This document shows, piece after piece, positions 1-7,935 of a stretch of DNA of 64,000 nucleotides. Origin of the DNA: Streptococcus sp. DTU_2020_1001019_1_SI_AUS_MUR_006 (GTDB lineage: Bacteria > Bacillota > Bacilli > Lactobacillales > Streptococcaceae); contig NZ_CP135436.1 in NCBI RefSeq assembly GCF_032340315.1, forward strand, positions 186,001-250,000, read 5' to 3'. Both the position numbers and the translations under genes were made by a program. The stretch's first letter is position 1; every line of letters starts with the position of its first letter. The notes under the pieces are model-generated. The model did not search any database. It saw nothing but the letters and a program-made list of their open reading frames with translations, and was not told the origin of the DNA.

Positions 1-570
1 ATCCATTGAAGAAAATATTGTTTTATAATAATTGATTGCAGATTCTTTAATTTCACTCTTAAATTTATCTAAATACTCTGCTTGTTTATCACTAGAAAGT
101 TGGTTAGCGACCAATTTCCCAGTATCAATATCTTCTGTAGTTCCACTTAATAACTCTCCATGACTATCATATAAATCATAAGGATTATCTTTTGAAAGTT
201 CAACACCAATTACTTCCAATTTTGGAACAATAACCTTATATTCTTTTTCGCTTATTTGTTCAACCTTTACACTACTTTTAATTCCAAATTTAGCTTTATA
301 ATTTAAAATTACTAATGCTGCTTTTTTAGAGAACGGCACATCAAACCCAAAAACTTGAGTTGTTTTTGTTTCAGAAATAATTTCATTAATTCCCGCATTC
401 AAAAATACAACTTCATTCACTTTTTCAATACTTTCGATATTAATTGACGATTTGACTTCTGATTTATGTTCCTTAGGTAAGAAAAATAGCACTCCAATAG
501 CTATAATAGCTATTAATACCACATTCAATAGTACACTAAACATATTAACTTTCTTCTTTAATATAGACAA
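1..570 (-). CDS. DUF4230-like membrane-anchored protein, N-terminal part (3' end outside window)
   Basis: An open frame of 190 codons runs from a TTG at 570 to the left edge with no stop; an ATG lies at 543. A GAGG motif at 581-584 is 10 bases before the TTG, which favours that start. The product has a short basic N-terminus, one hydrophobic segment (about residues 10-30, VLLNVVLIAIIAIGVLFFL) and then a soluble, Lys/Glu-rich extracellular domain. The layout resembles streptococcal DUF4230 proteins, of unknown function; this assignment is from memory of the family's shape. The C-terminus is missing because the window ends. Confidence 0.5.
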   Translation of the reverse strand, partial: MSILKKKVNMFSVLLNVVLIAIIAIGVLFFLPKEHKSEVKSSINIESIEKVNEVVFLNAGINEIISETKTTQVFGFDVPFSKKAALVILNYKAKFGIKSSVKVEQISEKEYKVIVPKLEVIGVELSKDNPYDLYDSHGELLSGTTEDIDTGKLVANQLSSDKQAEYLDKFKSEIKESAINYYKTIFSSMD

Positions 571-758
571 GATAAAAAAACCTCACTTTAAATAATCTAT
601 CTAAATTTTACACATTCTAAAGAAAATAGTCAATATTTTTTCGTACTATCTTCTAAAATTAATTGTGCCTATTAAAAATGAAATTAGTTTGTTGCATTTG
701 ATTATATTTTTTGAACACCAAATCCATTTAAAATTGAGTGCTATTTTGAGCACTAAAA
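571..758. other. AT-rich intergenic region, no gene seen
   Basis: Between the DUF4230-like start and the ISL3 element I see no open frame with a ribosome binding site. It should hold the promoter of the minus-strand gene at the left edge, but I cannot point to a convincing -35/-10 pair. Confidence 0.4.
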
Positions 759-2200
759 AAGGGCTCTTTGTCAAATAGTGTTGATGAAGAAATTTAGGAA
801 GGGATTAAGCAACTAATTGTTGCTTAATTCCTTTTTGTTTTGGGCCAAACATTTTTGTTATTAAAATAATCCTATTTCTAAAATGGTAATAGTTTCTAAA
901 GCCGTAGGCATTTCTTTTAAGCACTTTTATTTTATTGTTTATTCCTTCAATAGGGCCATTTGTTCTAGTTGGATACTCACAAGTATTTTGAATATATGGC
1001 AAGTAAGTCATAAGAGTCTTTAATACTCTTTTTAAACCAGGAGATAGGTCTAATTGCGTAGCTGCTTCAATCGTTTCCTTGAATTCTATATAATCTCTAT
1101 CCTGTATACATTCACGAAGTGAATGTACAACCTCATAATCATTTTTAAGAGATGGATTTTTTTCTAAGATATAATCTACGATTCCTTTACTTGTTATGAA
1201 GCTTTCAAAAAGCTTATAACGATTATATTTATAGTTCTGAAGTTCATTAGAGTTCTTTAAAATTAACTTCCAATAATGTTTTAACTTTCGATATAATTTA
1301 GAGTCTTTATAGCGATGCTTATTCATGACACGTACCCGAGTTCGATTTAATTCTCTATTTAAGGCTTGTACGATATGAAAAGGATCAATGATAATTTTAG
1401 CGTTAGGAAACATTTCTTTTATTAATTGAATGTACGGTAAGTACATGTCGATGGAGATAGTTTTCACCTTTAATCTAGTCTCAGGCTCAAAACGATAAAA
1501 ATATTGTTTCAAACTGTAAGATTTTCTACCTCGTACAACATCGACCAACTTGTGTGTAGTGCTATCACAAATAATGAAGCTCATATTGCTATCGGAAGAT
1601 TTAACAGATTTAAATTCATCAAAACACAAATGCTCAGGTAAATCATGTAATGGTTTAATCGTTAATAATCGTGCTGTATCATCTATGATACGTCTAACGG
1701 TATGAATTGAAACATTTGTTTCTTTGGCAATATATGTTTCAGATACTGTTTCACTTATTTTTGCCTTAATTTCATTTTTTAATCGTTTCGAGATATGACA
1801 GTATTTTTCTACAATTCGACTAGTATCTGCAGTAAATGAAGAACCACATTCTCTACAGAGAAATCTCTGCTTTCGTAGATTTAAGTAGGCCGGAAGGCCT
1901 GAAACAGAACAGAGAGTGATACGAGAAGTTTTCGTCCCGTTTTTAACTATATTGTTATTTTGGCTAACGCACCCACAAACGGCACAAAATTCTGGTTTAT
2001 GCGTATAAGTAGCTGCATAAAATAAAGATTTTCTCTTTTTAAATATCTTCTCTTGAACTTTATTATCCCAAATAATGTTTTTATCTTTGATTTGTAGTGT
2101 AGCTTCTAGTATATTGTTCATATGGTCATCATCCTTTTGTTTTAGGTTTCAGCGCTTTTAATATAATGGATGTTGGCCTTTTTGTATACACTAAAATAGG
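759..2200 (-). mobile_element. ISL3-family insertion sequence (IS1193-like), right end unclear
   Basis: The element is centred on the ISL3 transposase at 805-2121. Its left end is probably the GGGCTCTTTGTCAAATAGTG at about 761, which has the GGCTCTTTG start common in ISL3-family terminal repeats. I could not find the matching inverted repeat between 2122 and 2200, so the pepC-proximal end may be diverged or deleted and the right limit is approximate. It abuts the pepC terminator. Confidence 0.6.
805..2121 (-). CDS. ISL3-family transposase
   Basis: 438 residues, about full length for the family. It has an N-terminal zinc-ribbon-like region with paired cysteines (CAVCGC near residue 46 and CRECG near 89), a helix-turn-helix region (YIAKETNVSIHTVRR near 130-145) and the DDE nuclease core with FDEFKSVK near 167, SIDMYLPY near 223 and the IIDPFHIVQALNRELNRTR block near 245. 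The C-terminal TNGPIEGINNKIK holds the usual catalytic Glu context. It moves the element by cut-and-paste. The frame is intact, so the gene may be active, although the right terminal repeat was not found. The sequence is closer to my memory of IS1193-type than of IS1167 transposases. Confidence 0.9.
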   Translation of the reverse strand: MNNILEATLQIKDKNIIWDNKVQEKIFKKRKSLFYAATYTHKPEFCAVCGCVSQNNNIVKNGTKTSRITLCSVSGLPAYLNLRKQRFLCRECGSSFTADTSRIVEKYCHISKRLKNEIKAKISETVSETYIAKETNVSIHTVRRIIDDTARLLTIKPLHDLPEHLCFDEFKSVKSSDSNMSFIICDSTTHKLVDVVRGRKSYSLKQYFYRFEPETRLKVKTISIDMYLPYIQLIKEMFPNAKIIIDPFHIVQALNRELNRTRVRVMNKHRYKDSKLYRKLKHYWKLILKNSNELQNYKYNRYKLFESFITSKGIVDYILEKNPSLKNDYEVVHSLRECIQDRDYIEFKETIEAATQLDLSPGLKRVLKTLMTYLPYIQNTCEYPTRTNGPIEGINNKIKVLKRNAYGFRNYYHFRNRIILITKMFGPKQKGIKQQLVA

Positions 2201-2225
2201 GTTGGTGGAAAATTTCCATCAACCC
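2199..2225 (-). terminator. Rho-independent terminator of pepC
   Basis: A 13-bp inverted repeat with one G-T pair (GGGTTGGTGGAAA with TTTCCATCAACCC) lies 35 bases past the pepC stop on the minus strand and is followed by a short T-rich tract. It marks the junction with the ISL3 element. Confidence 0.7.
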
Positions 2226-2259
2226 TAAAAATTATAGAACCGTTCTTTTTATATCTCAT

Positions 2260-3594
2260 TTATTCAGCCAAGGCACCCATTGGATCCCATGGTGCAAGGA
2301 CGATTGGTTCTGCTTCATAGGCAGCTTGTTCTTCTGCTGTTAGTAATTCTTTACGAACAACAATCTGGTAAGTGTATTCGTCCATCCAAGCATCTGAGGC
2401 AACAAAGTATCCATCTGTACCGACCTTGTCTCCCCATGAGTTTTCAACTTTCCACTTGATTGATTTGCCATTTTCATCCAAATCAACCCCTGTCAAGACC
2501 ATGGCGTGAGTCATCAAGCTTTCGCTGTAGTCCAAACGTCCTGCCTTGTCTTGAGTGAGTTGAATGTCCATGCTTGATTCAAAGTCATAGACATCTGTCG
2601 CAAGTATTCCGGCTTTACGGTTGCTGAGCTGGCCAACATCTGAACCAAACCAAACAGTTTCTCCTGTCTGCATTTGGGCAATCGCCAATTCTTTCAAACG
2701 TTCCATCGGTACGTTGATGTAGCGAACTGCACGGCTACCAACGACATTTCCCAACATCTCAACTGTGTAAGATTTACCGTAAGGTTTGTCAGCAGTTGGA
2801 GCATTGATCACAGAAACGTAGTCTTCTAGTGGAAGGTCAACGTATTTCTTGTAAAACTCTTGTGGTGTGATGCCTTTTTCGCTTTGGTAGTTGTTGTCCT
2901 TATCACGATAAGCAAAGTCAAATTGACGTGGTGGAAGTCCTAGTGACATGGCAAGGAAGTTAAAGATTTCTTGCAAAAGGTCTTCTTTCTTAGCTTGTAC
3001 AGTCGCTTGATCTGCACCAGAAGCCAAGAGGTCACGCAAGATTTGAGCATCTTGACGAAGCAATTTGTTAAGGATTGCATTGAGTTCACGGCTGCTGCTA
3101 GATGAAACAGACTCTGGATAAACAGACTTAGGAACGACACCATATTTCTCAAAGAGAGCCACAACCATATCCCATTGACCACCATCTTGTTGTGGAGTTT
3201 GGAGTAGGAAGCTAACCTTGCGACTTGTCAATTCTTGGTCTGCAGTCGCAATGACTTGCTCCAAGAACCAGTTTGATTTTTCATACTTGTCCCAGAAGAA
3301 GGTGTGAGCTTGTGACAATTCAAAGTTTTCAAGTTTGTATTGAGAGATGAGTTTGTGGCGGAAGGTATTAAGGGCCGCAAACATCCAGCAGCGACCAGAA
3401 GCCTTCTGGTTAGTGACCTTGTCCTTTGTCAAATCAAGTGAGAAAACAGGTGTGTTATCTACATGGCTTTGACGACGCTCAAGGGCTGCAAAGATTCCAT
3501 TGTGGCTGGCAGCATTTTCGATAGCTTGGTATTTGACATTTGCTTCATAATTAGCAAATAATTTATCTGTAAATGATTCTTGAATCGCGTTCAT
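2260..3594 (-). CDS. pepC: Aminopeptidase C (bleomycin hydrolase family, C1B cysteine peptidase)
   Basis: 444 residues, the normal length for PepC. This cytoplasmic hexameric cysteine aminopeptidase trims N-terminal residues from peptides during peptide utilisation. The papain-type triad is visible: Cys69 in KASGRCWMFAALN, His363 in LMTHAMVLTGVD and Asn385 in KVENSWGD. The C-terminus ends in ...MGALAE, consistent with the self-compartmentalising C-terminal arm of this family. The start has an AGGAGG-like site (AAAAGGAGGATTTTATG). It is monocistronic, with a terminator at 2199-2225, and is divided from rsuA by that gene's terminator. Nothing suggests inactivation despite the IS just downstream. 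Confidence 0.96.
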   Translation of the reverse strand: MNAIQESFTDKLFANYEANVKYQAIENAASHNGIFAALERRQSHVDNTPVFSLDLTKDKVTNQKASGRCWMFAALNTFRHKLISQYKLENFELSQAHTFFWDKYEKSNWFLEQVIATADQELTSRKVSFLLQTPQQDGGQWDMVVALFEKYGVVPKSVYPESVSSSSSRELNAILNKLLRQDAQILRDLLASGADQATVQAKKEDLLQEIFNFLAMSLGLPPRQFDFAYRDKDNNYQSEKGITPQEFYKKYVDLPLEDYVSVINAPTADKPYGKSYTVEMLGNVVGSRAVRYINVPMERLKELAIAQMQTGETVWFGSDVGQLSNRKAGILATDVYDFESSMDIQLTQDKAGRLDYSESLMTHAMVLTGVDLDENGKSIKWKVENSWGDKVGTDGYFVASDAWMDEYTYQIVVRKELLTAEEQAAYEAEPIVLAPWDPMGALAE

Positions 3595-3656
3595 AAAATC
3601 CTCCTTTTATTCTACAGTCTATTATAACTCTTTTCACAAAGGAAGCAACCAAAAAC

Positions 3657-3690
3657 TGAAAAAGGCAAGGATATTTTCCTCACCTTTTTC
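3657..3690 (-). terminator. Rho-independent terminator of rsuA
   Basis: An inverted repeat AAAAAGGTGAGGA / TCCTTGCCTTTTT (two wobble pairs) lies just past the rsuA stop on the minus strand, ending in a run of T. It separates rsuA from pepC. Confidence 0.7.
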
Positions 3691-3704
3691 AAAGATTCCA
3701 CAGT

Positions 3705-4427
3705 TTACCTAACACTTTCGAGCAAGCCTTCTAATTCCTCTTTGGCCAAGCGACGCCATTCTCCACGTTTCAAATCCTCATCCAAGGTCAAAGTTCCCAT
3801 GGTCAGACGTTGCAAGTCCATCACTTCCTTGCCACAGTAGGCTACCATGCGTTTAACCTGATGGAATTTCCCCTCGGCAATAGTCACACGAACTAGACTT
3901 TGGTTTTTTTCTCTATCAAGAGCCACAAGCTCCAGTTTGGCAGGCTTACAGGTAAAGTCTTTTAGCGGAATCCCTTGTGCAAATGTCTCAATGTCTTCAT
4001 CCGTCATGATTCCCTTGACCTGTGCCAGATAAGTCTTATCCACATGACGTTTAGGAGAAAGAAGAGCATGAGCCCGTTGGCCATCATTGGTCAAGAGTAG
4101 GAGTCCATGCGTGTCGATATCCAAACGTCCCACTGGGAAAACTTCCTTTGATCGAGCTAAATCATCTAACAAATCCAACACAGTCTTATGTTTAGGATCT
4201 TCAGTCGCTGAGATAACCCCCTGGGGCTTGTTCATCATATAGTAAACAAACTCCTCGTACTCTAGCTTTTGCCCGTCAAAACAAATCTCGTCTGTCTCTT
4301 CATTGATTTGTAGCTTGGCAGATTTTTCCTTTTTACCATTGACCGTCACGCGCCCTGCCTTTAGAAAGTTTTTAACCTCAGTCCGACTCCCGACAGCGCA
4401 GGCAACTAAAAATTTATCTAATCTCAT
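3705..4427 (-). CDS. rsuA: Pseudouridine synthase, RsuA family (16S rRNA U516)
   Basis: 240 residues. The N-terminal S4 RNA-binding domain (MRLDKFLVACAVGSRTEVKN, residues 1-45) is followed by the catalytic domain with the diagnostic GRLDIDTHGLLLLTNDG; the catalytic aspartate should be Asp103 in that motif. Family members convert one uridine of ribosomal RNA, U516 of 16S rRNA for RsuA itself, to pseudouridine in the assembling small subunit. The substrate assignment rests on family resemblance; RluB/RluE-like specificity is less likely given the S4 domain and length. In pneumococcus it also neighbours pepC, as I recall. Confidence 0.92.
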   Translation of the reverse strand: MRLDKFLVACAVGSRTEVKNFLKAGRVTVNGKKEKSAKLQINEETDEICFDGQKLEYEEFVYYMMNKPQGVISATEDPKHKTVLDLLDDLARSKEVFPVGRLDIDTHGLLLLTNDGQRAHALLSPKRHVDKTYLAQVKGIMTDEDIETFAQGIPLKDFTCKPAKLELVALDREKNQSLVRVTIAEGKFHQVKRMVAYCGKEVMDLQRLTMGTLTLDEDLKRGEWRRLAKEELEGLLESVR

Positions 4428-4463
4428 AAAGCTATTATATCATGAAAAAGCATAGACTTAGAA

Positions 4464-4610
4464 CAAAAAAATAAGCCGCCTGATTGGGCGACTTTATTTT
4501 ATAGGGAGATTATTATGAAAAATTTTTAGGAGTTAAAGTTAAGGTCTTCTTAACTTATGCTTATAGTATAAGCTAGATTCCTAAAAGTTTTCTTAAACTT
4601 TTCTCCTCAA
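4464..4610 (-). repeat. SPRITE-like terminator repeat, copy 1 (at the asp5 end of the accessory Sec island)
   Basis: Reading on the plus strand the unit is an A-run, GCCGCCTGATTGGGCGACTT, a T-rich spacer, AGGGAGATTATTATG, a very short frame (Met-Lys-Asn-Phe-stop) and a second inverted pair around GTTAAGGTCTTCTTAAC. On the minus strand the first part is a hairpin plus T-run, placed to terminate asp5. It is nearly the same as the copy at 44759-44890. The structure fits what I remember of pneumococcal SPRITE elements, a name I could not verify here. Confidence 0.65.
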
Positions 4611-4671
4611 ACTTAAATTTCTTTAAATCTTCACTGTTAAAATCAAGCATTGTCTCTTTAAAAAATATAGA

Positions 4672-4896
4672 TCATGAAAATGTTAAGGCCATAAAGAGGA
4701 GTAGCATCACAAATAAGGCTAAGCTAACGAGCAAAGTTAGAACTTTAACAAGCGTATTGCTTTGCCAATAGCTGGGCTTTCCGATATTACTAGTTGCATC
4801 CATAGAAAAAATTTGAGTTTGTCTTGGTTGAATGGTCACAAGGATGATTAAGGCAATAGCTAAAATAATGGTTAAAATTATCAATAATTCAGTCAT
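4672..4896 (-). CDS. asp5: Accessory Sec protein Asp5 (SecG-like)
   Basis: 74 residues with two transmembrane helices (about 3-22 and 47-72) joined by a short loop containing QPRQTQIFSMDATSN, the same layout as SecG (helix, Q-P-x-x-x-Q, loop, helix). It is expected to sit beside SecY2 in the membrane and assist export of the glycosylated adhesin. It is the last gene of the secY2-to-asp5 block, starting 4 bases after asp4 with GAGG upstream. In other streptococci asp4 and asp5 end the cluster in this order. A SPRITE-like hairpin follows. Confidence 0.85.
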   Translation of the reverse strand: MTELLIILTIILAIALIILVTIQPRQTQIFSMDATSNIGKPSYWQSNTLVKVLTLLVSLALFVMLLLFMALTFS

Positions 4897-4900
4897 TTAA

Positions 4901-5080
4901 CTACCTCAAAAGTCCTATTAAAGTAAACAGCAAACCTATCAAAATAATCAATCCCAACAAGAAAGAGAATGTTTTACTGATTTTTTCACCACGTGTAGAT
5001 TTTTCTTTTTTGATGGGTTCTTGTTTCATCTCTTCCATACGACCTTCAACATCCTGATAAAATAGATCTTTTTTAGTCAT
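4901..5080 (-). CDS. asp4: Accessory Sec protein Asp4 (SecE-like), 59 residues
   Basis: A short frame from the ATG at 5080 to a TAG at 4901 encodes 59 residues: a charged amphipathic N-terminal half (KKDLFYQDVEGRMEEMKQE, then Lys/Arg-rich) and a single C-terminal transmembrane helix (about 40-58, FLLGLIILIGLLFTLIGLL). That layout is SecE-like and matches Asp4 of the accessory Sec system. The start overlaps the end of gtfB by 8 bases and has GGAG upstream, which indicates translational coupling. It is predicted to form the accessory channel with SecY2 and Asp5. The gene is shorter than many automatic calling thresholds. Confidence 0.85.
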   Translation of the reverse strand: MTKKDLFYQDVEGRMEEMKQEPIKKEKSTRGEKISKTFSFLLGLIILIGLLFTLIGLLR

Positions 5081-6419
5081 GGCTTTCTCCTAAAATGGTT
5101 TCCATCCGCTCCTGATACATGATTGGATCCACATAATTGGCATGGTACCCTTGATCTCCAAGAGCTCGACCCATCTCTTTGACATGAGAAAGGGCTAACT
5201 CAATGGTATGAATCATGTCATCAACTGCTTCCTTAGCGAAAATATGATTTGGAGCTGTATAGCGGCGATTATGGGCTGTTTCCTCAAAAGCTAGGACCAG
5301 TTGGTTGTGTTCAAAAGCCTGACGAACAGCTTGAAGTAGTTCATTCCCATAGTTGATATCCAAATAGATATCTGATAACTGATAAAGCTCCTGAATCTTT
5401 TGGGGACTGGCATTTTGATAGAGTACGACATTGGGATAGCGGAGCATATCCAGCAACTTGGATGACATCTCTGTCACTGCTGCGATTCGGAAAGTAACCC
5501 TTGGTAAACTTTCCACCAGTTTTTCGACTTGCTCTAGTTGGTCCGAATTGGTCACTATCAAGGCATCAGGACGAACAAAATTATCACGCTTAAAGTGATA
5601 ATGATAGCCTAAATGACTAAACTTATGATGGAATTTTTCATCCGTCAACTGCAAAGCGTGTTCATAGGTCGCATAATCTGGAATGATAATGGTCTTAGCT
5701 CGAAGCTGGTCATTCTCCAAGATTAGCTGCATATTTCCTGGTATATCATTATGTAATGGTTCTTGCCAAACTAGAATATCCTGACCTGATTTGTCTGGGA
5801 AATGGAAGGAAGTCAAAAACGATGTAGATAGGGTATTAAAGAGAATGTGGTCAAGATTCACTTTCAAACCTTGCAAGAAGTCTATGATAAAGGCCACTCG
5901 ACCAGAAAAATGGCGCAATCCTTGACCTTCCAAGGTCAGGAGAATATCACCTGTGACATGGTTTTCCAAAATAACTTCTTTTTGATCTACATTCCGATAA
6001 GAAGTCATAATAGCTTGACCAGATCCATCAAAGGTAGTCTTAGCAAAACAAGCTCCAAAACGATTGTAGTGATCCACTTGGAAGATGCGGCCTGCTGGTG
6101 TTTTCCATTCGACTTTTTTTACCAAACGAGCCTGTAAGCCATCTGCAAAATGTATCACTGCTCGTTCTTGATTGAGGTCATTGATGGTTCCAAATTGATT
6201 ATTCCCAGCAATCTCCCAAAAGTCTGGTACAGGAACTTGGTTAAAGTACAAGGGTTTACCGCTGTCATAACCCAAATAATAGGTGAAAGGTGAGACAACT
6301 CCATCTGGCAAAAATCCATCTGGTTCAATAACCACAGCCAAATCAGACAGGCCTGCCTCAGTCAGACTATAGTGCAAATCTTGGCTTTCTTGATTATATA
6401 GATCAAATAACTGAATCAT
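5073..6419 (-). CDS. gtfB: Accessory Sec glycosylation factor GtfB (GtfA partner)
   Basis: 448 residues, normal for GtfB/Gtf2. It lacks an obvious catalytic EX7E motif and acts with GtfA as the complex that puts the first GlcNAc on Ser/Thr of the serine-rich repeats; GtfB recognises substrate and stabilises GtfA (family knowledge from GspB and Fap1 systems). The N-terminal half is the add-on domain region; the C-terminal part (about 305-440) contains LIVTNSDQLEQVEKLVESLP, FRIAA and IYLDINYG. This same stretch is the parent type of a module found in six more copies upstream in the locus. The start overlaps the gtfA end by 17 bases. Confidence 0.93.
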   Translation of the reverse strand: MIQLFDLYNQESQDLHYSLTEAGLSDLAVVIEPDGFLPDGVVSPFTYYLGYDSGKPLYFNQVPVPDFWEIAGNNQFGTINDLNQERAVIHFADGLQARLVKKVEWKTPAGRIFQVDHYNRFGACFAKTTFDGSGQAIMTSYRNVDQKEVILENHVTGDILLTLEGQGLRHFSGRVAFIIDFLQGLKVNLDHILFNTLSTSFLTSFHFPDKSGQDILVWQEPLHNDIPGNMQLILENDQLRAKTIIIPDYATYEHALQLTDEKFHHKFSHLGYHYHFKRDNFVRPDALIVTNSDQLEQVEKLVESLPRVTFRIAAVTEMSSKLLDMLRYPNVVLYQNASPQKIQELYQLSDIYLDINYGNELLQAVRQAFEHNQLVLAFEETAHNRRYTAPNHIFAKEAVDDMIHTIELALSHVKEMGRALGDQGYHANYVDPIMYQERMETILGESHD

Positions 6420-7923
6420 CCACTACCTCCTTGATTGTTTTTTCCCATTTGTTCAAAATCTCTTGAGTCAAGAATTTCTCAGCAATCTGGTAGGATTTTT
6501 CTCTCATACTTTCCAAACGATTTTCCAAATACAGTTGGCAGATTTTTTCTGCATAAGCTTTCTTAATTTCATCTTCGACATGGTCAGATGAACTTGGAAT
6601 CAAGTAACCATTTTCGCCATCTTCGATGAAGGTTTGATTTCCATAAGGAACATCAAAACCAATCAATGGCAATCCTGAACCAATTGCTTCCATGAGAGTC
6701 AAACCAAATCCTTCACTTGTAGAAGCAGTTAGATAAACTTCATACTGTGAATAGATTTGGGAAAGTTCTGCATGGCCCTTGAGTTTAATATACTCTTCTG
6801 CCTGACCTGCAGCGATAATCTCATGTAGACGTCCTTCTTCGCCACCACTACCGTAGATATCAAAGGTTAATTCTGGCAATTCCTTATGAGCCTCAATCAC
6901 AGCCTTGACAAGCCAATCAATATGTTTTTCCTTAGCTAGACGCGAAGCTGTAATGAGAGAAAATGGCTTACGGCTCTCTTGCGGTTTTGTTAATTGGTCA
7001 ACACTTCCAACTGGAATGGTCACAATCTTAGGAGCATGTGTGGTATAGTGAGCAAACTGTTGCTCTAGAACTTCCTTTTGACGATCCGTTGAAACGATAA
7101 AGAGATCGACCTTATCTGCATTGGTAAACTGGTAGTCATAATAGTTGTTCCAAAGGATATAATCATCATTGGTCGCATTTTCACTATAGTGCTCAGCGTG
7201 AACGACAACAGCAAGGTGAGCAGCACGCGCTTCTTCAAAGACCACCTGACCAATTCCTGTCTCACGGTCTAAAATCACTAGATCTGATTTACTTAACCCA
7301 AGTGTCTGCATGAAATAACGGATCAAGGCAGGCTTCCCGTATAAAATGCGATCCTTGAAACGGTAGACTTCCTCGGTCCCTTGATTCATGAACATTTCAT
7401 AAGCCGGAGTCCCATCTTCATTGTAGAAGGTTCTTTGATAGAGTGTCGCTACATTGTCTTTAGGAGCAAAATATTCTGTGCAGTAGCGTGTGTAAGAGAA
7501 GTAATCCTTGCGGATTAACTTACCAGCATACACATACTCCACATGTTGGACAAAATCTTTTTCCTCATCTACCAAATAACAAGTGATAAACTTGTCTTCA
7601 TCTGAGAAGAAGATTCGTTCAATTTTCCCATTTCTTTCACGACGGCTTTCGACACCTTCAAAATAAGCTAACACATCATCTACCGTCACACTGGTCGGTG
7701 CAATTTTGATATCTGTAAAGTGATTGTAAAGCCAGATGACTTGATCGTCATCAAAGCCGATATTTGCAGTCAAATGTTGTATATTATCTCCCAAAATCAT
7801 ATCTGTAAAGATAAACTTCGACGGCAGGTTCAGGTTGCGAAAAATACCCGCACGATAAGCTTGGGCATATTCAACACCACTGCTGGCCCAGCCGATTCCT
7901 AAATTTATATTGTAAATTGTCAT
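6403..7923 (-). CDS. gtfA: GtfA, GlcNAc transferase for serine-rich repeat protein (GT4)
   Basis: 506 residues, standard for GtfA/Gtf1. It transfers GlcNAc from UDP-GlcNAc to Ser/Thr of the adhesin in the cytoplasm, before export. The N-terminus (IYNINLGIGWASSGVEYAQA) holds the conserved glycine-rich start. The C-terminal GT-B half has ITASRLAKEKHIDWLVKAV and STSEGFGLTLMEAIGSGLPL, in which the E-x7-E nucleotide-sugar motif (E of SEGFG and E of LMEAI) is visible. It lies 12 bases after secA2 and overlaps gtfB, so it is part of the same transcript as the transport genes. Confidence 0.95.
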   Translation of the reverse strand: MTIYNINLGIGWASSGVEYAQAYRAGIFRNLNLPSKFIFTDMILGDNIQHLTANIGFDDDQVIWLYNHFTDIKIAPTSVTVDDVLAYFEGVESRRERNGKIERIFFSDEDKFITCYLVDEEKDFVQHVEYVYAGKLIRKDYFSYTRYCTEYFAPKDNVATLYQRTFYNEDGTPAYEMFMNQGTEEVYRFKDRILYGKPALIRYFMQTLGLSKSDLVILDRETGIGQVVFEEARAAHLAVVVHAEHYSENATNDDYILWNNYYDYQFTNADKVDLFIVSTDRQKEVLEQQFAHYTTHAPKIVTIPVGSVDQLTKPQESRKPFSLITASRLAKEKHIDWLVKAVIEAHKELPELTFDIYGSGGEEGRLHEIIAAGQAEEYIKLKGHAELSQIYSQYEVYLTASTSEGFGLTLMEAIGSGLPLIGFDVPYGNQTFIEDGENGYLIPSSSDHVEDEIKKAYAEKICQLYLENRLESMREKSYQIAEKFLTQEILNKWEKTIKEVVDDSVI

Positions 7924-7935
7924 ATTGTCCCCTTT

